From positions 1-55,792 of the forward strand of contig CACBPP010000006.1 in NCBI GenBank assembly GCA_902541175.1: a stretch of DNA of 55,792 bases, read 5' to 3'. The notes below the pieces were generated by a model. The model saw only the letters and a list, made by a program, of their open reading frames with translations. It was not told where the DNA came from and searched no databases. This DNA comes from an uncultured SAR86 cluster bacterium (GTDB taxonomy: Bacteria; Pseudomonadota; Gammaproteobacteria; Magnimaribacterales; D2472). The position numbers were made by a program, and so were the translations under genes. Positions 48,726-55,792 of the stretch are shown here, one piece after another (positions within the stretch are counted from its first letter, which is position 1; every line of letters begins with the position of its first letter).

Positions 48726-51700
48726 CTCAATTATTCTCACACCTTAGAGTGTCATCTGAGTACAGTATCTCTCAAGGACTCCTTACAGTTGATCAAATAG
48801 TAGATAATGCAATTCGTAATTCTGTGCCCTCTGTTGCGTTAACAGACAAATCAAATATGTTTGGACTCGTAAAGTTTTTTAATAAATGTGAGTCAGCTGG
48901 TATTAAACCGATATCTGGTTCTTCAATAAGACTTATTTTTGATGATGATGATACTTCATATGAATTACTGTGTTTAGCAAAAACTAATAATGGCCACAAA
49001 AATTTAATGAAGATAATTTCTAAAGCGCACAATAATAGTTTATTCAATTCCCCAATAATAAGATTTAATGACCTAATAGAATTAAAAGACGACATTGTTG
49101 TGATTTCAGGTGGCAAGGAAAGTCACATATTTGAATATCTCAAATCGAATAATATCTCAGATGCATCTAAAAGAATTGACGATTTTAGAAATAGTTTTGG
49201 TGATAATTTCGTTCTTGACGTTCAGCTCACAAACAGAATTGATGAAATAGAGTATTTAAAAAATGTTTTACCTATTGCAAAAGATAAAGGCATTCCATTA
49301 ATAGCAACTAACGATGTTTTATTTGCAGAACAAGATGATTATGAAATTCACGAAACAAAGGTATGCATAAATACTGGAAAAACCCTCAATGATCCAAATA
49401 GAGAGAGAGTATTTTCTGAACATCAGTACTTTAAATCACCACAGGAGATGATGGAGCTTTTTAAGGATTATGATTCACTTATTGATAACACAAATGAGAT
49501 ATCAAAAAAATGTAATGTTTCTCTTGAGACTAAAGGTTATTTTCTGCCTGAATATCCTGTTCCAAAAAAACATAATTTTGATTCATTTTTAAAAGAAATT
49601 TCAACTCAAAGGATTGAATCATATATTAAAGATTTTGATAGTGAAAAACATAGTGAATATTTAGATAGATTAAATTATGAATTAGAACAAATTAAAACTA
49701 TGGGATTCTCAAGTTACTTTCTCATTGTTTATGATTTTATAGAGTGGTCTAAAAATAATGATGTGCCTGTTGGTCCAGGTCGTGGTTCAGGAGCAGGTTC
49801 GTTAGTTGCTTTTGCTTTAGGAATTACTACTTTAGATCCAATTTTACATGGTCTTTTATTTGAAAGATTTCTTAATCCTGAGAGGCTTTCTATGCCTGAC
49901 TTTGATGTAGATTTTTGCATGGAAAAAAGAGACATGGTTATAGATTATGTTAGTAAAAAATATGGTTCAGAATCAGTATCACAAATTGCAACCTTTGGAA
50001 CGATGGCAGCTAGAGCAGTTGTAAGAGATGTTGCAAGAGCAATGGGAAAACCTTATGCGTTAGGAGACAGAATATCCAAAATGATTCCTTTTGCACCCGG
50101 GATGACTTTAGATAAAGCTAAAGAAGAACAACCAATTTTTGCTCAAAGTATCAAAAGTGATACAGAGGTTAGAGAAATAGTTGATTTATCCTATAAGCTT
50201 GAAGGTATTGCTAGAAATGTTGGAAAACATGCTGGTGGCGTAGTAATTGCTCCTGGGAGCATATCAGATTTTTGTCCAGTATATGTTGATCGTCAATCTG
50301 ATTCAGTTATGACTCAGTATGATAAAGATGATGTTGAAAAAATCGGTCTTGTTAAATTTGACTTCCTTGGATTAAGAACATTAACAGTTATTGACAGGGC
50401 AGTTAAATCTATTAACAAGAACTTAGATGAATCAAAAAAAGTTGATTTAAATAATATCTCGCTAAATGACGAAAATGTGTTTAATTTGCTTTCTTCTGGA
50501 AAAACAATGGCGGTTTTTCAGCTTGAATCATCTGGAATGAGAGATTTAATAAAAAGACTCAAACCAACGAAATTTGAAGAAATAACTGCTTTGCTAGCGC
50601 TGTATAGGCCTGGGCCATTAAACTCAGGAATGCATGACGAATTTGTTGACAGAAAGCATGGAAAGAGTCCAGTCACATATCCTCATCAGTTGCTTGAGAA
50701 GGTTTTGGAAGAAACATATGGCGTCATTGTCTATCAAGAGCAAGTTATGGAAGCTGCCCGAGTTTTAGCAGGTTTCTCACTTGGCCAAGCTGATATCTTG
50801 AGAAGGGCCATGGGTAAAAAGAAAAAAGAGGAAATGGAAGAGCAAAGAGAAATATTCGTTAAAGGATGTCTTAAAAATGATATAAAAGAAAAAAATGCAG
50901 AACAGATATTTGATTTAATTAATCAGTTTGCAGAATATGGATTCAATAAATCTCACTCAGCTGCATATGCATTAATTTCATACCAAACAGCATATTTAAA
51001 AACATATTTTCCCGACCATTTTATGGCAGCTGTTCTTTCTTCTGAGCTTGGAAATACTGACAAAATATACGCATTAACTCAGGAATGTTCAAGAATGGGT
51101 ATAAAAGTATTAAAACCAAATGTTCAAACAAGCAATAAAAAATTTGAAGTAAATATTGAATCTAAAATCGAATATGGATTGGGTGCTATCAAAGGAGTTG
51201 CTGATGCATTTATTGATCATCTTTGTTCGAAGAGAGAAAAAACTCATTTTAAAGACTTGTGGGATTTTTCCAAAAAAATTGACATAAGACTGGGTGGAAA
51301 AAAATCTTTAGAGGCCTTATCCCAATCAGGTGCTTTTGATTCTTTAGCACCAACTAGAAGTGTTGCAATTGAATGTACTAAAGATATGTTAAATGATGGG
51401 AGGCAACTAAATGGAAACTCCAACTTAAAAAGTGGTGATCTTTTTTCTGAAATGGAAGAAAGTTTTGATCCTTACGAGAAATATAAAAATATTAATGAGC
51501 TTACATTGAGTGAAAAACTTGAATTGGAAAAAAAATCTCTTGGATATTATCTCTCAGGACATCCGGTGTTAGCAATTGAGAATAAAATAAAGAAAATAAG
51601 ATCCAAGACAATAAATAAATTAAATAATGATACAAAAAAAGCTTCTTTAGTATGTCTAATTAATAGTGTTAGACAGATAAAAGATAGAAGCGGCAAACCT

Positions 51701-52162
51701 CTTACTTTTATTAATTTTGATGATGGAACTGGAACCATGGATGGAATAGTTGCAAGTGATGTGCTTGAAAATTGCCACAATTTCTTAAAAGAGGGTGAAA
51801 TATTAAATTTAAAAGGTACTGTTGAAGTTGATGATTACAGAACTAATGATCTAGGGTCTCTTATGTTCAGAATGCGTGTTAAAGAGATCAGTTTGCTAGA
51901 TACTGAATTAGACAAAAAAGTTAGCGAAGTATTAATTAACATAGTAGATTCACAAGCAATTTCACTACAAGAATTTTCAAGTCTTCTAGACACCATAGAT
52001 AAGAGTTTTTGGGAGAATGGAAATTGTAGATTGAATGTAAAAGTTAGTTCAGAACAATCTGAAGCAGTAGTAGACATTGGAGATAATTTTAAATTTAGTC
52101 CTACAATAGAAAATTTATTTTACCTTGAAGATATTTTTGGTAAAAATATTTTAGAGATATAA
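48722..52162 (+). CDS. dnaE: DNA polymerase III alpha subunit
   Basis: DnaE is the replicative polymerase. The 1146-residue product (1160 in E. coli) has an N-terminal PHP domain, the palm with SMPDFDVDFCMEKRD where Asp393 and Asp395 are the metal-binding pair, GRGSGAGSLVAFALGI just before, then GKHAGGVVIAPG and the helix-hairpin-helix with KSHSAAYALISYQTAYLK. The OB domain lies near residues 980-1060. In E. coli accA follows; here tilS follows after 3 bases. Confidence 0.98.
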   Translation: MTQLFSHLRVSSEYSISQGLLTVDQIVDNAIRNSVPSVALTDKSNMFGLVKFFNKCESAGIKPISGSSIRLIFDDDDTSYELLCLAKTNNGHKNLMKIISKAHNNSLFNSPIIRFNDLIELKDDIVVISGGKESHIFEYLKSNNISDASKRIDDFRNSFGDNFVLDVQLTNRIDEIEYLKNVLPIAKDKGIPLIATNDVLFAEQDDYEIHETKVCINTGKTLNDPNRERVFSEHQYFKSPQEMMELFKDYDSLIDNTNEISKKCNVSLETKGYFLPEYPVPKKHNFDSFLKEISTQRIESYIKDFDSEKHSEYLDRLNYELEQIKTMGFSSYFLIVYDFIEWSKNNDVPVGPGRGSGAGSLVAFALGITTLDPILHGLLFERFLNPERLSMPDFDVDFCMEKRDMVIDYVSKKYGSESVSQIATFGTMAARAVVRDVARAMGKPYALGDRISKMIPFAPGMTLDKAKEEQPIFAQSIKSDTEVREIVDLSYKLEGIARNVGKHAGGVVIAPGSISDFCPVYVDRQSDSVMTQYDKDDVEKIGLVKFDFLGLRTLTVIDRAVKSINKNLDESKKVDLNNISLNDENVFNLLSSGKTMAVFQLESSGMRDLIKRLKPTKFEEITALLALYRPGPLNSGMHDEFVDRKHGKSPVTYPHQLLEKVLEETYGVIVYQEQVMEAARVLAGFSLGQADILRRAMGKKKKEEMEEQREIFVKGCLKNDIKEKNAEQIFDLINQFAEYGFNKSHSAAYALISYQTAYLKTYFPDHFMAAVLSSELGNTDKIYALTQECSRMGIKVLKPNVQTSNKKFEVNIESKIEYGLGAIKGVADAFIDHLCSKREKTHFKDLWDFSKKIDIRLGGKKSLEALSQSGAFDSLAPTRSVAIECTKDMLNDGRQLNGNSNLKSGDLFSEMEESFDPYEKYKNINELTLSEKLELEKKSLGYYLSGHPVLAIENKIKKIRSKTINKLNNDTKKASLVCLINSVRQIKDRSGKPLTFINFDDGTGTMDGIVASDVLENCHNFLKEGEILNLKGTVEVDDYRTNDLGSLMFRMRVKEISLLDTELDKKVSEVLINIVDSQAISLQEFSSLLDTIDKSFWENGNCRLNVKVSSEQSEAVVDIGDNFKFSPTIENLFYLEDIFGKNILEI

Positions 52163-52165
52163 GAG

Positions 52166-53122
52166 TTGTTAACGTCAGACTTAATTAAAGAAAATTTGAA
52201 TCTACAAAATCATCTCTACGTTGCTTATAGCGGCGGGCCGGATTCATCTGTATTACTCGATCTATGTGTAAAATTAAGGGATACAAGCAACATTAACTTG
52301 TCTGCAATTCACGTAAACCATAACCTATCTAAAAAAAGTATTGATTGGGAGAATCATTGTGTTAATGAGTGCAAAAAATTAAATGTAAATTTAATTATTG
52401 AATCAGTCCAAATAAATTCTGGTGGCGGGGGGCTAGAGTCTGCAGCAAGACAAGCCAGATATAAGATTTTTGAAAATATTCTAAGGGAAAATGAACAAAT
52501 TGTTCTTGGGCATCACAGTGATGATGTTGCCGAAACCATTTTTATGAGAATTTTAAGGGGTACCGGCTTAGATGGAATTGAGGGACCTGCTCATAAAAGA
52601 GATATTGGACAAGGAAAACTCATAAGACCTTTGATAAGAGTTCCTAAGAAAGAGGTAATGAATTATTTAAGAGATAACAAATTAAATTTTATTGAAGATG
52701 ATACAAATGAGGATATAAGATTTGATAGAAATTTTCTTAGGCATAAAATATTTCCATTGCTCGAAGATAGATGGAAAGATTTTCCTAAAAGAATAAATTC
52801 CTTGTCTTCAATTTCAAAAGATAGAAACGAAAATTATAAAAATTTAGTTTATGAAAAATTTGAACAATTAATTGGGAGTAAAATTTTTCTTAAAGATCTA
52901 AAAAAAATTCCTAAATCTTTGGCTATCGATGTTATAAGATATTCTATAAAGGAATGTAATTTAGCTATTCCTAACAGTAAAATAATGGAAGAAATATATA
53001 AAACTTTTGTTGCCTCAAGGCCTGGACCAAAGTCATGCGTAACTTGGTCTAGAGCTGATAAAGAAGATTCCTCTGGCATGATCAAATATAAAGAAGGCAG
53101 CTTAATTATTTCTAAGAGATAA
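52166..53122 (+). CDS. tilS: tRNA(Ile)-lysidine synthase, short form
   Basis: TilS changes C34 of the CAU-anticodon isoleucine tRNA to lysidine so that it reads AUA codons. The 318-residue product has the N-type ATP pyrophosphatase loop YSGGPDSSVLL at residues 21-31 and LGHHSDDVAETIFMRILRG, the family signature. It is shorter than in E. coli (432) and appears to lack the separate C-terminal domain. The start is TTG at 52166. It lies directly after dnaE. Confidence 0.92.
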   Translation: MLTSDLIKENLNLQNHLYVAYSGGPDSSVLLDLCVKLRDTSNINLSAIHVNHNLSKKSIDWENHCVNECKKLNVNLIIESVQINSGGGGLESAARQARYKIFENILRENEQIVLGHHSDDVAETIFMRILRGTGLDGIEGPAHKRDIGQGKLIRPLIRVPKKEVMNYLRDNKLNFIEDDTNEDIRFDRNFLRHKIFPLLEDRWKDFPKRINSLSSISKDRNENYKNLVYEKFEQLIGSKIFLKDLKKIPKSLAIDVIRYSIKECNLAIPNSKIMEEIYKTFVASRPGPKSCVTWSRADKEDSSGMIKYKEGSLIISKR

Positions 53123-53134
53123 AAGGAGATTTAA

Positions 53135-53908
53135 ATGAATCTAGAAACAATAAATTTAGAAACAATTGAAAAAGTTGCAATTATTAAATTAAATAGGCCT
53201 GAACTATTAAATGCTGTCAATGAGCAACTTGTTTGGGATTTTCAAAAAGCTACAGAAAGTGTCAAAAATGATGAATCTATAAGAGTTGTAATTATTACTG
53301 GATCGGGGAGGGGATTTTGTGCAGGTGCTGATCTTAGCGAAAGAAAGGCAAGTTGGAAGGGTTCTAAAGATGCTCTTATGAGGGGATATAAACCCTTTTT
53401 TGAAAATATAACAAGTATGCCTAAACCTGTTATTGGAGCTATAGCAGGACCAGCAGCAGGCATTGGTGCTGCAATAGCTATGTCTTGCGATCTAAGAGTT
53501 ATGTCTGATGATAGCTATATTCTGTCAGTATTCAGTAATATTGCTTTGGTGCCAGATGGCGGGCTCTCATGGTATCTTCCAAAATTTATGGGTTTTGCAA
53601 AAGCATATGAGCATGCAATTGAGGCAAAAAAAATATCAGCTCAAGATTGTTTAAAGTATGGGATAGCAAATAAGGTAGTATCAAGAGACGAGCTTGAAAC
53701 AAGTACTTTAGAATGGGCGCATAAACTTTCCAAGAGATCATCACAATCTTTGAATCATACAAAAAGATTGATGAGAGAGTCTTTAGAAGTAGGTTATTGG
53801 AACACCTTCCAAAATGAAGCAGAAATTCAAAATGAATTAACAGTTAGTGACCAAAATAGAGAGGCCGTAAAAGCATTTCTTGAAAAGAGAGAACCTAATT
53901 TCGATTAG
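53135..53908 (+). CDS. Enoyl-CoA hydratase/isomerase family protein (second crotonase)
   Basis: This 257-residue protein resembles the crotonase at 19930. It has GSGRGFCAGADLSER at residues 56-70, the oxyanion segment GPAAGIGAAIAMSCDLR at 105-121, and VPDGGLSWYLPK at 139-150, close to the PaaG-type isomerase pattern with Asp141. An excellent AAGGAG precedes the ATG. The substrate is unknown. The end overlaps the end of leuA by 4 bases. Confidence 0.87.
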   Translation: MNLETINLETIEKVAIIKLNRPELLNAVNEQLVWDFQKATESVKNDESIRVVIITGSGRGFCAGADLSERKASWKGSKDALMRGYKPFFENITSMPKPVIGAIAGPAAGIGAAIAMSCDLRVMSDDSYILSVFSNIALVPDGGLSWYLPKFMGFAKAYEHAIEAKKISAQDCLKYGIANKVVSRDELETSTLEWAHKLSKRSSQSLNHTKRLMRESLEVGYWNTFQNEAEIQNELTVSDQNREAVKAFLEKREPNFD

Positions 53909-55563
53909 CTTTCTAATAACTTACTAAGTCCAACAATAATTGCATCAAATGATGCTCTAGTAGTATTTGGATTTATTCCAACTCCCCAAAATGTTTTTCC
54001 ATCCTTCTCAAGTTCTATATATGCTGCTGCTTTTGCATCAGACCCAGAGGAGATAGCTGTTTGATGATAATCAGCAACTTTTATTTCAACTCCAATTTTT
54101 TCTGAAAGACCGTTCACAAATGAGTCAATTGGACCATTTCCTGAGCCCTGTATTGTTGTTTCCTCATTATTCATATTCATTGTGAGTTCTAATTTATGAA
54201 GATCGTCTTTAGATGATGATGAGTGTTTAATGTAGGAGTAATTATTAACAGGCTGAAGGTATTTTTTTTCAAAAATATCCCATATTTGTGAGCTACTAAT
54301 CTCTTTACCAGTATCATCTGCTAATTTTTGAATTCTTTGACTGAGGCTAATCTGAAGTCTTCTTGGTAAAGAGACCCCGTGATCTTTTTCTAATAAAAAT
54401 GCAACTCCTCCTTTACCAGACTGAGAATTAATTCTTACTACTGCTTCATAATTTCTGCCAAGATCAGCTGGATCAATTGGAAGATAGGGCACTTCCCACT
54501 TTGGATCATTAGATTTTTTAATAGCTTGAAAACCTTTTTTAATTGCATCTTGGTGAGAGCCTGAAAAGGCTGTAAAAACAAGATCTCCTGCATAAGGATG
54601 TCTTGGATGAACTGGCAGTTGATTGCAGTACTCCACCTCTCTCATAACAGAATTAATATTAGAAAAATCTAAATTTGGTTCAACGCCTTGAGTGAGCATA
54701 TTTAAAGCAATTGTTACTATATCAACATTACCAGTTCTCTCTCCATTTCCAAATAATGTTCCTTCAACTCTATCAGCGCCAGCCATGATTCCAAACTCAG
54801 AAGCTGCAACAGCTGTGCCTCTATCATTGTGAGGATGCAGGCTCAGGCATATGTCATTTCTATTTTTTAAATTTTTGTTCATCCATTCAATTTGATCGCC
54901 ATAAATATTCGGAGTTGACATTTCTACAGTAGCAGGAAGATTTATAATAATTTTGTTTTTTGAGACAGGCTTTAGAATTTCTACAACGTTATCACAAACC
55001 TCTCTTGCATATTCTAGTTCTGTTCCTGTAAAACTTTCTGGAGAATATTCAAATGTCCATTCAGTGTCAGAATTTTCAAGAGCCAATTTTTTAATTAACT
55101 CAGCGGCATCAGTTGCTATTTTTTTAATACCATCCTTGTCTTGATTAAAAACAACTTTTCTTTGAAGTGTAGAAGTTGAATTGTAAAAATGAATAATTCC
55201 TTTAGATGCTCCTTTAAGTGATTGAAATGTTTTAATTATTAATTCTTCTCGAGCTTGAGTAAGGACCTGAATATTTACATCTGAAGGAATTTTTTTATTT
55301 TCAATAAGATCTCTTACAAAATCATAGTCAGTTTTTGAGGCTGATGGAAAACCTACCTCTATCTCTTTGAAGCCAAGCTTACATAATAAGCTAAACATTC
55401 TATTCTTTCTCTCAGAGCCCATTGGTTCAATGAGAGCTTGATTGCCATCTCTGAGATCTACAGAGCACCAAATAGGGGCTTTTTTTATTGTGTTGCTTGG
55501 CCATTCGCGATTCACCAAATCAACTGGCTTATAAGCTGAGTATTTATCTGTTGGGTTATCCAT
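53905..55563 (-). CDS. leuA: 2-isopropylmalate synthase (long form)
   Basis: LeuA condenses 2-oxoisovalerate with acetyl-CoA, the first step of leucine synthesis. The 552-residue product has the DRE-TIM motif SVDLRDGNQALIEPM at residues 34-48, a metal-ligand SLHPHNDRGTAVAA, and GERTGNVDI. The C-terminal regulatory domain (from about residue 435) includes GNGPIDSFVN and SGSDAKAAAYIEL. The N-terminus with YKPVDLVNREWPS is typical of the type-2 LeuA forms found in fungi, actinobacteria and many marine bacteria, and E. coli LeuA is of the other type. It is convergent with the second crotonase. Confidence 0.93.
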   Translation of the reverse strand: MDNPTDKYSAYKPVDLVNREWPSNTIKKAPIWCSVDLRDGNQALIEPMGSERKNRMFSLLCKLGFKEIEVGFPSASKTDYDFVRDLIENKKIPSDVNIQVLTQAREELIIKTFQSLKGASKGIIHFYNSTSTLQRKVVFNQDKDGIKKIATDAAELIKKLALENSDTEWTFEYSPESFTGTELEYAREVCDNVVEILKPVSKNKIIINLPATVEMSTPNIYGDQIEWMNKNLKNRNDICLSLHPHNDRGTAVAASEFGIMAGADRVEGTLFGNGERTGNVDIVTIALNMLTQGVEPNLDFSNINSVMREVEYCNQLPVHPRHPYAGDLVFTAFSGSHQDAIKKGFQAIKKSNDPKWEVPYLPIDPADLGRNYEAVVRINSQSGKGGVAFLLEKDHGVSLPRRLQISLSQRIQKLADDTGKEISSSQIWDIFEKKYLQPVNNYSYIKHSSSSKDDLHKLELTMNMNNEETTIQGSGNGPIDSFVNGLSEKIGVEIKVADYHQTAISSGSDAKAAAYIELEKDGKTFWGVGINPNTTRASFDAIIVGLSKLLES

Positions 55564-55585
55564 TGTTTATAAAGTTAATGTTATT

Positions 55586-55792
55586 ATGTTATTTATGCTC
55601 ACTCCAGAAATCAAAACTAATCTTATCTTAAAAGAGATCGGCATCAAAAGATATTCATTAAGATCAAGCAATGATCAATCTCATAAAAAAAGCTTATATT
55701 TCTTTAAAAAGGGGCACATTCTAGCATTACTTGATAAACCTTACGAAAATTTTGTTAAAGAACAACAAGACTTATTGATTGCAATATTCAGC
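55586..55792 (+). CDS. Partial gene, possibly DNA polymerase III psi subunit
   Basis: The frame is open from the ATG at 55586 (an in-frame ATG at 55595 is also possible) to the right edge, 69 codons. The N-terminus includes LKEIGIKRYSLRS, which recalls the LQQLGITQWSLRRP of E. coli HolD, the segment that binds chi, and ILALLDKPYENFVKEQQDLL could fit the following strand and helix of psi. HolD homologues are short and vary greatly, so this is a suggestion only. It diverges from leuA across 22 bases. The 3' end lies outside the window. Confidence 0.4.
   Translation, partial: MLFMLTPEIKTNLILKEIGIKRYSLRSSNDQSHKKSLYFFKKGHILALLDKPYENFVKEQQDLLIAIFS

Overview
The window is a dense, AT-rich stretch of bacterial chromosome from a gammaproteobacterium with a streamlined genome. 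The gene order supports this: the rpsL-rpsG-fusA and S10-spc-alpha ribosomal blocks, divergent uvrA/ssb, an overlapping ispB-fabA-fabB set, and the long rpsB-tsf-pyrH-frr-uppS-cdsA-dxr-rseP-bamA-skp-lpxD-fabZ-lpxA-lpxB-rnhB-dnaE run that matches Escherichia coli order. The low GC, gaps of 0-12 bases, overlapping convergent genes, and crotonase and old-yellow-enzyme genes are what one expects of marine oligotrophs such as SAR86. That placement is an inference from gene content, not a test.

Layout: (1) 2-16599, the 3' end of rpoC, then the str genes without tuf, then S10, spc and alpha operons through rplQ. (2) 16596-26253, uvrA (minus) diverging from ssb; a crotonase and an old yellow enzyme; the minus-strand ispB-fabA-fabB set for quinone tails and unsaturated fatty acids; and rplU-rpmA-obgE. 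(3) 26245-30563, rpsT, tmRNA and smpB on the minus strand; a DUF3429-like membrane protein, a sodium symporter and ratA on the plus strand; then bamE and fur. (4) 30573-34877, grpE-dnaK-dnaJ behind a clear sigma-32 type promoter, with dapB overlapping dnaJ. (5) 35014-53908, the translation, isoprenoid, outer-membrane, lipid A and replication run, ending with tilS and a second crotonase. (6) leuA on the minus strand, diverging from a partial gene that may encode the DNA polymerase III psi subunit.

Almost everything is housekeeping: ribosome assembly and rescue, protein export and outer-membrane building (SecY, RseP, BamA, BamE, Skp), lipid A (LpxD, FabZ, LpxA, LpxB), fatty acids (FabA, FabB), isoprenoids (Dxr, UppS, IspB), folding, replication and repair. 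No CRISPR array, insertion sequence, prophage, tRNA or rRNA gene was seen, and no convincing intrinsic terminator. The only stretch over 300 bases without a protein gene (26509-26962) is filled by tmRNA.

I found no clear new multi-gene system. Points worth a second look are reduced enzymes (DapB, CdsA, TilS), genes missing from familiar neighbourhoods (tuf, ratB, accA), a calcium-loop-like motif in the BamA loop-6 region, a cysteine-free Fur, an acidic tail on S2, TTG starts on highly expressed ribosomal genes, and the possible psi subunit at the right edge.
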